From: Gordonia sediminis | GTDB lineage: Bacteria > Actinomycetota > Actinomycetes > Mycobacteriales > Mycobacteriaceae | Direction of reading: 5' to 3' | Length of the DNA stretch: 64,000 nucleotides | NCBI GenBank assembly: GCA_004193205.1 | Contig: RZUM01000001.1 | Coordinates: 688,424 to 752,423, forward strand | In this document: positions 19,818 through 29,078 of the stretch, one piece after another | Layout of the letters: each line of letters begins with the position of its first letter | Position numbering within the stretch: the stretch's first letter is position 1 | Notes under the pieces: model-generated | Database searches by the model: none | The model's input: the letters and a program-made list of their open reading frames with translations, nothing else | Told to the model about the DNA's origin: nothing | Position numbers and translations under genes: made by a program

Positions 19818-21347
19818 TCAGACGCTGCGCTGTTTGATGCGCGCGGTGAGTTCCTGGACGTGGTCGTAGACCTTGCGCCGTTCGGCCATCTCCTTGCGGA
19901 TCTTGCGTTCGGCGTACATGACGGTGGTGTGGTCGCGGTCGAAGGTCTCGCCGATCTTGGGCAGGGAGAGGTCGGTGAGCTCCCGGCACAGGTACATGGA
20001 GATCTGGCGCGCCTGGGCGATGGATCGGGTCTTGCCGGGTCCACGCAGCTCCTCGACGGAGATGTCGAAGTAGTCGGCGGTGATGGCGAGGATGCTGGCC
20101 GCGCTCACCTCGAGGGTGCCCTCGTTGGGCAGCAGGGCCTGCAGGACCACCTCGGCGAGGGACTTGTCGAGTTGGGCGTTGTTCAGCGAGGCGAACGCGG
20201 TGACCCGGATGAGGGCGCCTTCGAGCTCGCGGATGTTGCGTTCGATCTTCGACGCGATGAGTTCGAGGACGTCGTCGGGCACCGCGATGTTGTCCATCTG
20301 CGCCTTTTTGCGCAGGATCGCGATGCGGGTCTCCAGATCCGGCGGCTGGACGTCGGTGATCAAACCCCACTCGAAGCGAGTCCGGAGCCGATCCTCGAGC
20401 GTGGCGAGCTGTTTGGGGGGTCGGTCAGAGGAGATCACGATCTGCTTGCTGGCGTTGTGCAGCGTGTTGAAGGTGTGGAAGAACTCCTCCTGGATACCTT
20501 CCTTGCCGATCAGGAATTGGATGTCATCGACGAGGAGGACATCGACGTCGCGGTAGCGGCGCTTGAAGGCCACCCGGCGGTCATCACGCAGGGAGTTGAT
20601 GAAGTCGTTGGTGAACTCCTCGGTGGACACGTACTTCACCCGCATGCCCGGGAACAACCGTTGGGCATAGTGGCCTGCGGCATGCAGCAGATGGGTCTTG
20701 CCCAGTCCCGACTCGCCCCAGATGAACAACGGGTTGTAGGCGCGGGCCGGGGCCTCGGCCACCGCGACGGCCGACGCGTGGGCGAACCGGTTGGAGGCCC
20801 CGATCACGAACGTGTCGAAGGTGTACTTCGGGCTCAGGTTGGCGCTCGAGGGTGCCTGACCGGCGGTCGGACGTTCGGCAAAGTAGCTGGGCCAGTCGGT
20901 GGATGCCGGTGACGGGCCGACGTGTGGCCGGCCGTCGAAGGTCTGCGGCGTGGGGGCGGCTACCGGCGTCGGGCCCGCCGGCCCGCCGGATGTTGTCATG
21001 GCGACCGCGGGACCGGCGGAGTGGTCGTACGGGCGTACTGCAGGGTCGGGAGTCGGTTCTTCGATGGTGGGGGTTGCGATCCGCACACCCAGATCGACGG
21101 GTTGACCGAGATGACGACTCAGCACCGATCGGATCGTGTCGCGCAGGTTGCGCTCGATCTGTTCCTGGACAAGGGGGGTCGGCACGGTCAGGAGGGCGAA
21201 ACCCTCCGCCAGGGTCAGCGGCTGGACCAAGGAGAGCCATGCCTTCTGCTGGCGCGTCAGTGGCTCTTGGTCGTGGCCGGCGGTGTCGTCGTTCAGCTCG
21301 GCGACGACGTTCTGCCAGACCTCGCCGAACGAATCTCGATCACTCAT
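19818..21347 (-). CDS. dnaA: Chromosomal replication initiator DnaA
   Basis: A 509-residue AAA+ initiator with an N-terminal DnaB/DciA-interaction domain, a Pro/Ala-rich linker (about 105-185), Walker [10 protein letters not shown], Walker [10 protein letters not shown], and a C-terminal helix-turn-helix with the DnaA signature around RDHTTV. It melts oriC and starts helicase loading. The ATG at 21347 has AGGAGG seven bases upstream; a GTG directly before it has poorer spacing. Three DnaA boxes upstream suggest autoregulation. Confidence 0.98.
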   Translation of the reverse strand: MSDRDSFGEVWQNVVAELNDDTAGHDQEPLTRQQKAWLSLVQPLTLAEGFALLTVPTPLVQEQIERNLRDTIRSVLSRHLGQPVDLGVRIATPTIEEPTPDPAVRPYDHSAGPAVAMTTSGGPAGPTPVAAPTPQTFDGRPHVGPSPASTDWPSYFAERPTAGQAPSSANLSPKYTFDTFVIGASNRFAHASAVAVAEAPARAYNPLFIWGESGLGKTHLLHAAGHYAQRLFPGMRVKYVSTEEFTNDFINSLRDDRRVAFKRRYRDVDVLLVDDIQFLIGKEGIQEEFFHTFNTLHNASKQIVISSDRPPKQLATLEDRLRTRFEWGLITDVQPPDLETRIAILRKKAQMDNIAVPDDVLELIASKIERNIRELEGALIRVTAFASLNNAQLDKSLAEVVLQALLPNEGTLEVSAASILAITADYFDISVEELRGPGKTRSIAQARQISMYLCRELTDLSLPKIGETFDRDHTTVMYAERKIRKEMAERRKVYDHVQELTARIKQRSV

Positions 21348-21418
21348 CACCGTGCCTCCTCCCGGGAAAACCGCCGCCTCGGACAACGAGGATGTCACGA
21401 TGCCGCGATCACCACGAG

Positions 21419-21450
21419 TTGTCCACATAGTTGTCCACAGCTGTGGACAG
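21419..21450. promoter_or_regulatory. Cluster of three DnaA boxes upstream of dnaA
   Basis: Two perfect TTGTCCACA boxes at 21419-21427 and 21431-21439 are followed by the inverted box TGTGGACAG at 21442-21450, about 70-100 bases upstream of the dnaA start. Close packing with one inverted member suggests cooperative DnaA binding for autoregulation, or part of a bipartite origin. Confidence 0.8.
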
Positions 21451-21665
21451 ATCCGCGAATCTTCAGTGCCGACGGCGGCCGGGAGGGCCCAACGGATCGT
21501 CTCTTCGTTGACCCCCCGCCGAAGTTAACAGAGCGCACCGTGGCCGACAAAGTGAATCGGGCGATTCGATCGATCGACGGTCGCGATCGTGTGACGGGCC
21601 CGGGACCCTCCGCGCAGGCAGGGCACAGGTCACAGTGGAGCGCGTGGTCGCGGACGGGACCGCGT

Positions 21666-21694
21666 TTGATTTGAGCCGTCGTACTCAGTAGTCT
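21666..21694 (+). promoter_or_regulatory. Candidate rpmH promoter
   Basis: TTGATT (21666-21671) and TAGTCT (21689-21694) are separated by 17 bases on the plus strand, upstream of rpmH, in the 501-base gap between dnaA and rpmH. The rest of that gap shows no gene. Confidence 0.35.
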
Positions 21695-21848
21695 CGACTG
21701 GTCATCCAGGTTGCGGATTTTCGCGGTGATGCCAGGTCATCTCAACCGACGTGAGTTCGGCACCGCACCGGGATCAGCAGACCACCAAGGAGCGTGGTTC
21801 ACGCGTGCAGTCGGCGTGGCGCCACGATGAGAGCACAAGGAGTTACCC

Positions 21849-21992
21849 ATGGCCAAGGGAAAGCGGACCTTCCAGCCCAACAACCGTCGTCGTGCGCGCG
21901 TGCACGGTTTCCGGTTGCGGATGCGCACGCGCGCCGGCCGGGCCATCGTCAACGGTCGTCGCAGCAAGGGCCGCGCAAAGCTCACCGCCTGA
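21849..21992 (+). CDS. rpmH: 50S ribosomal protein L34
   Basis: A 47-residue, strongly basic ribosomal protein starting [15 protein letters not shown], matching the family in sequence and length. It is part of the large ribosomal subunit. It heads the conserved rpmH-rnpA-yidD-yidC-jag cluster, divergent from dnaA. Confidence 0.97.
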   Translation: MAKGKRTFQPNNRRRARVHGFRLRMRTRAGRAIVNGRRSKGRAKLTA

Positions 21993-22043
21993 GTCGTCAG
22001 CGACCTCCCGGCGGTGCATGCTCACCGCCGGGCGCTGGTATCG

Positions 22044-22496
22044 ATGGTGGCTTCTTCACATCGGATCTCTCGTCGATCCGACTTCACCCGCACGCTCAAG
22101 TCGGGCGTGAGGGTGAACACGCGTGATCTCGTGATTCATCTTCTCGCCCTGAGTGTTGATCCCGACGCGAGCGACACCCGTCGCGTCGAGGTCGCCACCT
22201 CCGGGGGTCCCTGGCTCGGGCTGATCGTGAGCAAATCCGTCGGCGACGCCGTCACCCGTCATGCCGTGGCTCGTCGTCTGCGGGCGGCGTTTCGCCAGTG
22301 CCTGGCCCAGTTCCCGTCCACCGAGGTGCTGGTGGTGATCCGGGCCCGGCGCGAGGCGTCGTCGGCGTCCAGTGTCGAGCTGGCCGACCAGCTGTCCGAG
22401 GCCCTGACGCACAAGCGTTTCCGGCGGAGCCTGCCAAACCGCGAACTCGGTGATCCGGGGACAGCCGGGATCTCCGAACTCCAGGTCGCGCCATGA
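22044..22496 (+). CDS. rnpA: Ribonuclease P protein component
   Basis: About 150 residues. The conserved segments HRISRRSDFTRTLKSG, VSKSVGDAVTRHAVARRLR (the RNR-like RNA-binding motif) and LVVIRARREAS identify the protein cofactor of RNase P, which helps the RNA catalyst mature tRNA 5' ends. I chose the ATG at 22044; an in-frame GTG at 22014 would add 10 residues. The stop overlaps the yidD start by four bases. Confidence 0.93.
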   Translation: MVASSHRISRRSDFTRTLKSGVRVNTRDLVIHLLALSVDPDASDTRRVEVATSGGPWLGLIVSKSVGDAVTRHAVARRLRAAFRQCLAQFPSTEVLVVIRARREASSASSVELADQLSEALTHKRFRRSLPNRELGDPGTAGISELQVAP

Positions 22497-22942
22497 CCGC
22501 AGCCCAGGACGAGGATCCGGTAGCTCAGGGTTCGCAGGCTCAGGATCCGGTGTGGGGTCCGGGGTCCCAGCAATCCCCGACCGCCGGCCCCACTCCCGCC
22601 GGTGTGCGGGCACTCGTGATGACCTGGCTCCATCTCCTCCCGCGCCGCAGCGTGGTGTTCCTGATCGAGCTCTACCGCACCTGGGTCTCGCCGCTGCGCC
22701 TCCCGACTTGCCGGTTCGAGCCCACGTGCTCCGCATACGCCGTCGAGGCCCTGACACGACACGGTTTCCTCTACGGGGGCTGGCTGTCGGTCGTCCGACT
22801 GCTCAAATGCGGACCGTGGCACAAACCCGGTTATGACCCGGTGCCCGATCGTGGGTTCCGGGAGCTCTTCACCCGCTCAGACGAATCATCGGCGGTGGAC
22901 ACATCGACTGTGTCGACACCGACAGAGGTTAGGGGTAACTGA
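22493..22942 (+). CDS. yidD: Membrane protein insertion efficiency factor YidD
   Basis: A 149-residue YidD-family protein. The core lies at about residues 53-125: LYRTWVSPL, CRFEPTCSAYAVEAL with its conserved cysteines, and LLKCGPWHKPGYDPVP. It has an extended Gln/Pro-rich N terminus. YidD is thought to assist YidC in inserting inner-membrane proteins. It overlaps rnpA (ATGA) and lies 3 bases before yidC. Confidence 0.94.
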   Translation: MTAAQDEDPVAQGSQAQDPVWGPGSQQSPTAGPTPAGVRALVMTWLHLLPRRSVVFLIELYRTWVSPLRLPTCRFEPTCSAYAVEALTRHGFLYGGWLSVVRLLKCGPWHKPGYDPVPDRGFRELFTRSDESSAVDTSTVSTPTEVRGN

Positions 22943-22945
22943 CCC

Positions 22946-24253
22946 GTGCTGAACTTCATCTACTATCCGGTCTCCGGAATCATGTGGGTCTGGCATTGGA
23001 TATTCGACCTTGTCACGCCCAACAGCCCCGGCGGCGACGGCATCGCCTGGGCGCTGTCGGTGGTGTTCCTGGTCTTCACGCTGCGTGCGATCCTGTACAA
23101 GCCCTTCGTCAAGCAGATCCGCACGACGAAGAAGATGCAGGAGATCAATCCTCAGCTGCAGGCGATCCGGAAGAAATACGCCAAGGATCGCGTGAAGATG
23201 ACCGAGGAGATGCAGAAGCTGCAACGCGAGCACGGCTTCAACCCGTTGCTCGGCTGTCTGCCGATGTTGCTGCAGATCCCGGTGTTCATCGGTCTGTTCC
23301 ACGTGTTGCGGTCGTTCAACCGAACGGGTTCGTTGGGTCCGCTCAGCCACGGCAGCATGACAGTCGAGGCGACCCGCAGCACGCCGAACTATTTCTTCAG
23401 CGCCGATCAGGTGCAGAACTTCCTCGATGCGCGGTTCTTCGGTGTGCCGCTGTCGGCGTTCATCACCCAGCCGGTGCAGCAGTGGGAAGCGTTCGTCCAG
23501 CCGGGTCAACCGATCGACTTCACCCGCACGCAGATCGCGATCGTGGTGGTCCCGATCATGATCATCGCGTCGATCGCCACGCATATGAACTCGCGCGCGT
23601 CGGTTGCCCGTCAGCCGGAGGCGGCGCTCGAGAACCCGCAGACCCGGATGATGAACATGCTCGCGCTCTACATCTTCCCGTTGGGCATTCTGGTCACCGG
23701 TCCGTTCTTCCCGGTCGCGATTCTCCTCTACTGGGTCAGCAACAACCTCTGGACCTACGGACAGCAGCACATCGTGTTCGGGCGGATCGCGGCCGAGGAA
23801 GAGGCCGCCAAGTTGGCGAAGCAGGAGAAACAGAGGGCCAACGCACCAAAACCCGGAGCGCGACCGGAAACCGGGCGTAAAGGCGGTCGGGCCGAACCGA
23901 CTGATGGCGATGTTGTCGATGGCGATGTTGTCGATGGCGAGGTGACGTCCGCGGCGGTGGTCCAGACGTCCTCGTCTCCCTTCAAGACCGTGCAGAAGTG
24001 GCTGCGTCCCGATCGTGGGGAATCCAAGGCGAGCGAGTCCGGCGAGTCGACCGATGACGCATCGTCGGGTTCCGGTTCGGGTTCCGGCGCGCAGGGCGCG
24101 GGACCCAAGGGTCCGGCGACACCGGGGAGCGGCTCGGGCGGGGCCGGCGCATCGGCCGCCGGACAGCAGTCGGGAACCGGGCACGTCGCGGGCAAGAACC
24201 GTAGGGGCGCAACACGGCGGAAGAAGGGCGGGCGTCCCGGCGGACGCCACTGA
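22946..24253 (+). CDS. yidC: Membrane protein insertase YidC/Oxa1
   Basis: A 435-residue Oxa1/YidC-type insertase of the short actinobacterial form. Its TM segments include residues near 35-55 ([17 protein letters not shown]), 105-125, 195-220 and 235-265. The cytoplasmic coiled-coil hairpin [20 protein letters not shown] is clear. The C-terminal 130 residues are disordered and basic, with a short [14 protein letters not shown] repeat encoded by a 15-base tandem. It inserts and folds membrane proteins with or without SecYEG. GTG start. Confidence 0.96.
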   Translation: MLNFIYYPVSGIMWVWHWIFDLVTPNSPGGDGIAWALSVVFLVFTLRAILYKPFVKQIRTTKKMQEINPQLQAIRKKYAKDRVKMTEEMQKLQREHGFNPLLGCLPMLLQIPVFIGLFHVLRSFNRTGSLGPLSHGSMTVEATRSTPNYFFSADQVQNFLDARFFGVPLSAFITQPVQQWEAFVQPGQPIDFTRTQIAIVVVPIMIIASIATHMNSRASVARQPEAALENPQTRMMNMLALYIFPLGILVTGPFFPVAILLYWVSNNLWTYGQQHIVFGRIAAEEEAAKLAKQEKQRANAPKPGARPETGRKGGRAEPTDGDVVDGDVVDGEVTSAAVVQTSSSPFKTVQKWLRPDRGESKASESGESTDDASSGSGSGSGAQGAGPKGPATPGSGSGGAGASAAGQQSGTGHVAGKNRRGATRRKKGGRPGGRH

Positions 24254-24330
24254 CGCCCGCACCCCTCCCCTCGCCCGGAACCAGGGCGACCAGAGACGTT
24301 TGATGAAAGCAGAGTTAGGTGGAATGTGAG

Positions 24331-25161
24331 ATGACGGCAGAGACCACTGCGCACGACGAGCAGGAGATCCGCGAGGAGGCGGCGAGCGGCTCCCCGGAGG
24401 ATTCGGCGATCGGCGCGACCGGCACGAGCGAGGTGGAAACCGGTGTGGAATCGACGGACCAGGCAGCCGGACAGCTCGATGACGGACAGCTCGATGACGA
24501 CGACGTGGACGTCGGTGTTTCGGACGAGGCTGATGACTCCGAGGCTGACGACGCGGATGCCGACGACGCGGATGCCGACGACGCGGATGCCGACGACGCG
24601 GATGCCGACGATCTGGACGCGGACGACACGGATGCCGAGGACTCCGACGACGAGGACTCCGACGACGAGGACTCCGATGCGGACGACATGGACGAGGAAG
24701 ACCGTCTGGTCGAAGAGGGCGAGATCGCCGGCGACTACCTGGAGCAGTTGCTCGACGTGCTCGATTTCGACGGGGACATCGATCTCGATGTCGACGGAGA
24801 CCGTGCGGTCGTGAGCATCGACGGAGGCGAGGACCTGACCAAGCTGGTCGGCCGCAAGGGCGAGGTTCTCGACGCGCTGCAGGAGCTGACCCGCCTGGCC
24901 GTCCAGCAGGCGACCGGTGACCGCAGTCGGTTGATGCTGGACATCGCTCGTTGGCGTGCGGATCGGCGGGATCGACTTGCACGGCTAGGGACCGAGGTGG
25001 CCGAGCGTGTTCGCGCGTCGGGCGTGCGTGAGGAACTGGACCCGATGACGCCGTTCGAGCGCAAGATCGTGCACGACGCCGTCGCCGCGGTGGACGGTGT
25101 GGTGAGCGAGAGCGAAGGCATGGAGCCCAAGCGGCGTGTGGTGGTGCTGCGCACCAGCTGA
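24331..25161 (+). CDS. jag: Jag/KhpB-type RNA-binding protein (KH-R3H)
   Basis: A 276-residue protein. The C-terminal half has a KH domain (LVGRKGEVLDALQEL, about residues 171-185) and an R3H domain (TPFERKIVHDAVAAV, about 237-251), the Jag/KhpB arrangement linked to RNA binding and control of cell elongation and division. The N-terminal 130 residues are almost pure Asp/Glu/Ala, driven by a 15-base tandem repeat. The ATG at 24331 is preferred over one at 24319. It is the last gene of the rpmH cluster, before a strong terminator. Confidence 0.93.
   Translation: MTAETTAHDEQEIREEAASGSPEDSAIGATGTSEVETGVESTDQAAGQLDDGQLDDDDVDVGVSDEADDSEADDADADDADADDADADDADADDLDADDTDAEDSDDEDSDDEDSDADDMDEEDRLVEEGEIAGDYLEQLLDVLDFDGDIDLDVDGDRAVVSIDGGEDLTKLVGRKGEVLDALQELTRLAVQQATGDRSRLMLDIARWRADRRDRLARLGTEVAERVRASGVREELDPMTPFERKIVHDAVAAVDGVVSESEGMEPKRRVVVLRTS
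24553..24612 (+). repeat. 15-base tandem repeat inside jag
   Basis: Four adjacent units of GCGGATGCCGACGAC (24553-24567, 24568-24582, 24583-24597, 24598-24612; the last ends in T) encode repeated ADADD. The flanking sequence continues as degenerate Asp/Glu codons. Slippage would change the length of the acidic arm in frame. Confidence 0.9.
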
Positions 25162-25217
25162 CCCCCGGGTATCGCGCGCCCGCTCGACGAGCGGTAAAAC
25201 TGTTGAGAGCAGATAGA

Positions 25218-25245
25218 CGAAGTCCCAGCCCCGGCTGGGACTTCG
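25218..25245 (+). terminator. Terminator of the rpmH-jag operon
   Basis: A 13-base perfect stem (CGAAGTCCCAGCC/GGCTGGGACTTCG) followed by TTGTTTT. Its position 57 bases after the jag stop fits a strong rho-independent terminator. Confidence 0.85.
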
Positions 25246-25338
25246 TTGTTTTGCGGAGACGAATTACATCGGTGTGCTTCTGATTCTTACATCGGTGTAA
25301 TTCGGTGTAATTCGGGCGGTTCTGGCGATGGTGGGTGG

Positions 25339-25354
25339 TGTTTCACGTGAAACG
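25339..25354. promoter_or_regulatory. parS site 1
   Basis: TGTTTCACGTGAAACG matches the ParB-binding consensus TGTTTCACGTGAAACA with one difference. It lies upstream of rsmG-parAB. Confidence 0.93.
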
Positions 25355-25381
25355 AGGGGGTGGGAGCTCCCATGCAGCGAA

Positions 25382-25397
25382 GGTTTCACGTGAAACG
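25382..25397. promoter_or_regulatory. parS site 2
   Basis: GGTTTCACGTGAAACG contains the perfect 14-base parS core, 43 bases from the first site. Confidence 0.9.
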
Positions 25398-25772
25398 TTG
25401 AGGGGTCCATTCGATCCAGGGTCCTCCTCGTAGCTAGGCCTTGTTAGGAGCGTCGGGTTCAGAGGTTGCTCAGGCGCATCCGCGGTTGCGAGGTGCTGGG
25501 TAGTCATTGGTAGGTATGCCGGCGACGATTACGCGACAAAGACGACCGCACGACAAGAGGGCGTAAGGATAAGGAGAAGCCGAGTCGACAGTGAGGTCGA
25601 TGAAGCGTGCCGATGATGAAGCGTGACTCGGTGGGTCGGGACGAAAAGGTATCCGCGATGGGAGACACTTGGACGTCGACAAACAATTGTCACCACCGAA
25701 TGAGAGCCGCAGCGACGTGATGCTTCAACGGCGTGAGTGCTCCGAACCGAGCAGCAACGAACTGTAATCGGG

Positions 25773-26543
25773 ATGAGCGCAGGTAGCAGTGATGCACAAA
25801 GACAGACGATTGAGAGGCTGTTTCACGTGAAACATCCGGGACCCGCAGAGTCGGTCTCCCCTCCCCCGGCAGCGACGGCGGTGTTCGGGGATCGACTTGA
25901 CCGAGCGGAGGCCTACTACTCGCTGCTCGCCGGCGACGGAGTGGAGCACGGCCTGATCGGTCCGCGGGAGGTACCGCGACTCTGGGAGCGGCACATCCTG
26001 AATTGTGCAGTGATCGGCGAGCTGATCGAGCCAGGGGTCGTCGTCGTCGACGTCGGGAGTGGTGCCGGTCTACCCGGCATCCCGGTCGCGATCGCCCGGC
26101 CGGATCTTCGTGTGACCCTGGTCGAGCCACTGCTGCGTCGAAGCGAGTTCCTGTACCGAACTGTGGAGGAACTGGGGCTCGACGTCAGCGTTGTTCGGGG
26201 CCGGGCCGAAGAGAAGGTCGTCCGGGAGTCGGTCGGTGGCGCGGCTGTGGTGACATCCCGGGCCGTCGCACCACTCGAGCGTCTGGCGAAGTGGTCGGCA
26301 CCGCTCATCGACGCGGGTGGTCGTCTCGTCGCCATCAAGGGATCGACCGCGATGGAGGAGATCGACCGCGACCGAGTCTCGGTCGAACGGACCGGCATTG
26401 GTCAACTGCACGTGGAGGAATGCGGCGGTGCAGTGTTGGAGACGCCGACGACGGTGATCGTTGGAACCAAACAGGCGCTGGGTGCGGGCGCGTCGCGGGC
26501 GCGGCGAGAGCGACGATCGCGACGCGCGAAAGAGAAGGGGTGA
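25773..26543 (+). CDS. rsmG: 16S rRNA (guanine-N7) methyltransferase RsmG
   Basis: A 256-residue SAM-dependent methyltransferase. The Rossmann motif [17 protein letters not shown] lies at about residues 90-106, and the family segment [15 protein letters not shown] follows. It modifies G527 of 16S rRNA (E. coli numbering); its loss confers low-level streptomycin resistance in several bacteria. A parS site is embedded at the N terminus, encoding FHVKH, a common pattern. The ATG at 25773 has only a weak ribosome site, so a later start is possible. The stop overlaps a GTG that could begin parA. Confidence 0.93.
   Translation: MSAGSSDAQRQTIERLFHVKHPGPAESVSPPPAATAVFGDRLDRAEAYYSLLAGDGVEHGLIGPREVPRLWERHILNCAVIGELIEPGVVVVDVGSGAGLPGIPVAIARPDLRVTLVEPLLRRSEFLYRTVEELGLDVSVVRGRAEEKVVRESVGGAAVVTSRAVAPLERLAKWSAPLIDAGGRLVAIKGSTAMEEIDRDRVSVERTGIGQLHVEECGGAVLETPTTVIVGTKQALGAGASRARRERRSRRAKEKG
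25819..25834. promoter_or_regulatory. parS site 3, inside rsmG
   Basis: A perfect TGTTTCACGTGAAACA within the rsmG coding sequence. Confidence 0.95.
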
Positions 26544-26683
26544 CGAGATTGGTGTGGAGTCCGCGGAAAGCGCAGAATAGACGGAGTGCCGTAGATCAGG
26601 TGGCGGGTGCACCGGCCACCGATTCCGCAGCGTCTTCGGCTCAGATCACCGAAGGTTTCGAGGTCGGGCGAAGGAGTGCAAGC

Positions 26684-27628
26684 GTGGTCAATCAGGACAC
26701 GAGTGTTTCACGTGAAACCACCGTCGGGAGTTCCCCGTCGAACCCGAGCCCTGAATTCCATGACACACCGATAGCAGCGGCTGCGGCCCGCGCGAGCCAG
26801 GTGTTGACTCCTGGTGGGGCTGGTGAACTCCCCCGCCCACAGTCGACGCGGGTGCTGACCGTCGCCAACCAGAAGGGCGGTGTCGGCAAGACGACCACCG
26901 CGGTGAATCTCGCGGCGGGTCTTGCGCTGCACGGATTGGGAGTCCTCGTCATCGATCTCGATCCGCAGGGCAACGCCAGCACCGCATTGGGGATCGACCA
27001 TCGGGTGCCAGGCATCGCTTCGGTCTACGAGCTGTTGCTCGGGGAGGTCACTCTCGCCCAGGCGATTCAGACGAGTCCGGCCAACGATCGCCTTCTCTGT
27101 GTCCCAGCGACGTTGGATCTCGCGGGTGCCGAAATCGAGCTGGTGTCGCTGGTCGCTCGTGAGAATCGTCTTCGCAATGCACTCGACGAACAGACCCTCA
27201 CGGACTTGGGGATCGACTACGTGCTGATCGACTGCCCCCCGTCGCTGGGTCTGCTGACCGTCAACGCGATGGTGGCTGCCAAGGAAGTCCTCATCCCGAT
27301 CCAGTGTGAGTACTACGCACTCGAGGGCGTCGGACAGCTTCTACGCAACATCGAGCTGGTGCAGGCCCACCTCAATCCCGGACTCCATGTGTCCACGGTG
27401 GTCTTGACCATGTACGACGGACGGACGAAGTTGGCCGACCAGGTCGCGGAGGAAGTGCGCCGCCACTTCGGCGACAAGGTGCTGACCACGATCATCCCCC
27501 GCAGCGTGAAGGTGTCCGAGGCACCGGGATACGGCATGACGATCATCGAATACGACCCGGGTTCACGTGGAGCCATGAGCTATCTCGATGCGGCGCGGGA
27601 GCTGGCGATGCGCGCAGTGCGGCAGTGA
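26684..27628 (+). CDS. parA: Chromosome-partitioning ATPase ParA (Soj)
   Basis: A 314-residue ParA ATPase. The deviant Walker A KGGVGKTTT starts at about residue 64, with LVIDLDPQGNAST and LIDCPPSLG following. It binds DNA non-specifically as an ATP dimer and positions ParB-parS complexes during segregation. The GTG at 26684 has AAGGAG seven bases upstream and begins VVNQDTSVSRETT, where a parS site encodes VSRET. A GTG at 26540, overlapping the rsmG stop, would add 48 residues and is an alternative. Confidence 0.95.
   Translation: MVNQDTSVSRETTVGSSPSNPSPEFHDTPIAAAAARASQVLTPGGAGELPRPQSTRVLTVANQKGGVGKTTTAVNLAAGLALHGLGVLVIDLDPQGNASTALGIDHRVPGIASVYELLLGEVTLAQAIQTSPANDRLLCVPATLDLAGAEIELVSLVARENRLRNALDEQTLTDLGIDYVLIDCPPSLGLLTVNAMVAAKEVLIPIQCEYYALEGVGQLLRNIELVQAHLNPGLHVSTVVLTMYDGRTKLADQVAEEVRRHFGDKVLTTIIPRSVKVSEAPGYGMTIIEYDPGSRGAMSYLDAARELAMRAVRQ
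26704..26719. promoter_or_regulatory. parS site 4, inside parA
   Basis: TGTTTCACGTGAAACC, one difference from consensus, in the first codons of parA. Confidence 0.93.
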
Positions 27629-27634
27629 GAAGTG

Positions 27635-27677
27635 CGGCAGTGAGCGAACTACGGCAGTGAGCGAACTATGGCAGTGA
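27635..27677 (+). repeat. 17-base tandem repeat in the parA-parB gap
   Basis: Two exact copies of CGGCAGTGAGCGAACTA (27635-27651, 27652-27668) are followed by a partial third copy, just after the parA stop. The unit also resembles the 3' end of parA, so it may have arisen by slippage there. Confidence 0.8.
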
Positions 27678-27818
27678 CCGGGAAGTGACAGTAACAGTGC
27701 GAGGTATCCACAGCCACGGCCGCGGCGCGGAGTTCCGACGTGCTATGCGATTAGGATCCGAAGACGTGGTGGTTGAGCAGTCGCCGGATTCGGCGGGGTT
27801 CCGAGGGAGAGGACGTCA

Positions 27819-28937
27819 GTGAGTCAGCGAGATACCGCACAGCGTCGAGGTGGTCTGGGACGGGGCCTCGCCGCGCTCATCCCCACCGGTCCCCCCGACG
27901 ACAACGGGACTCCGTCCGGTCCCCGTCTCGGTGCGGCGGCCGCCGACGTCATCATCGGTCGCGGGAACGGCGCCGGATCAGGTGCCGATACGGGTAGAAC
28001 CGCCACCGGCACCACGGTTGCCACCGAAGTAAACGGTGCGACCCGACACAACGGCAACGGAAACACCGGGAACGGCAACGCCGATGTCGGGACCGTCGAC
28101 GACATCGGCGCGGTCTACCGCGAGATTCCGCCGGCGCAGATCCAACCGAATCCGCAGCAGCCGCGCACCGTGTTCGACGAGGAGGCGCTCGCCGAACTGG
28201 TGCACTCGATTCGCGAGTTCGGATTGATGCAGCCGATTGTCGTCCGGCGCCTGACGGCACCCACGGCCGACGGTGCCATCTATCAGTTGGTGATGGGTGA
28301 ACGTCGGTGGCGGGCCAGCCAGGAGGTCGGGCTCGACACGATCCCGGCGATCGTCCGGGAGACGGCCGACGCCGACATGCTGCGAAACGCGCTGCTGGAG
28401 AACATCCATCGGGCTCAGCTCAACCCGCTCGAAGAGGCGGCCGCCTACCAGCAGCTGCTCGACGAGTTCGGGGTCACCCACGAGGAACTCGCCAACCGAC
28501 TCGGGCGGTCGCGGCCGCTGATCACCAACATGATCCGGTTGCTGAAGCTCCCGATCCCCGTCCAGCGCCGGGTCGCGGCAGGGGTGCTGTCGGCCGGGCA
28601 TGCGCGGGCGATTCTCTCGCTCGAGACCGGAAGCGACGCCCAGGAGGCGCTCGCGGCGCGGATCGTAGCGGAGGGGATGTCGGTGCGTGCCACCGAGGAG
28701 GCGGTGACCCTTGCGAACCGTGGCGACGACGATCCGAACTCGCCCTCCTCTCCCGCGCGGCGCAAACCGATCCACATGCCCGGGCTGCAGGATGTGGCGG
28801 AGCGACTCTCCGATCGTCTGGACACGAGGGTTACAGTCAGTTTGGGTAAGAGAAAAGGCAAGATCGTCGTCGAGTTCGGTTCGGTGGACGATCTGGAACG
28901 CATCGTCGGCGTCATCGACTCCCTGGGGAGTTCCTGA
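27819..28937 (+). CDS. parB: Chromosome-partitioning protein ParB
   Basis: A 372-residue ParB/Spo0J CTPase and parS-binding protein. A basic N-terminal ParA-interaction peptide (GLGRGLAAL) is followed by a low-complexity linker (about 30-95), then the ParB/Srx domain with MGERRWRA and [14 protein letters not shown], a helix-turn-helix ([21 protein letters not shown]) and a C-terminal dimerisation domain. It loads on the nearby parS sites and spreads. GTG start at 27819, 190 bases after parA. Confidence 0.95.
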   Translation: MSQRDTAQRRGGLGRGLAALIPTGPPDDNGTPSGPRLGAAAADVIIGRGNGAGSGADTGRTATGTTVATEVNGATRHNGNGNTGNGNADVGTVDDIGAVYREIPPAQIQPNPQQPRTVFDEEALAELVHSIREFGLMQPIVVRRLTAPTADGAIYQLVMGERRWRASQEVGLDTIPAIVRETADADMLRNALLENIHRAQLNPLEEAAAYQQLLDEFGVTHEELANRLGRSRPLITNMIRLLKLPIPVQRRVAAGVLSAGHARAILSLETGSDAQEALAARIVAEGMSVRATEEAVTLANRGDDDPNSPSSPARRKPIHMPGLQDVAERLSDRLDTRVTVSLGKRKGKIVVEFGSVDDLERIVGVIDSLGSS

Positions 28938-29078
28938 CCGCGTTACCTGCGCACCCGCAGGTACCCGGACGATACGTCACAGTGACAATAGAGCAGCGAG
29001 GACGACAGTGAAAGTTCGAAATACCTTGTCGCACAACACTTTCGTACTCGAGACCCGCGTGGTGGCGGAGATGCGCGC

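Larger units (their letters stand above)
25162..25772. other. Intergenic region jag-rsmG with terminator and two parS sites
   Basis: No convincing gene is seen in these 611 bases. It holds the jag terminator (25218-25245), a repeat ACATCGGTGTAATTC-like patch around 25264-25312 and two parS sites at 25339-25354 and 25382-25397. The remainder, about 25430-25772, has lower GC than its surroundings and probably contains the rsmG-parAB promoter. Confidence 0.5.

Noticed and set aside
24553-24612. Regularly spaced repeats considered as CRISPR
   Set aside because: Units are directly adjacent without spacers and in frame within jag.
22886-24982. Minus-strand open frame of about 700 codons across yidC and jag
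   Set aside because: Antisense to two well-supported genes; Arg/His/Pro-rich noise.
26003-26683. Extended parA frame starting inside rsmG
   Set aside because: It overlaps rsmG in another frame; a GTG with a good ribosome site at 26684 gives the normal ParA length.
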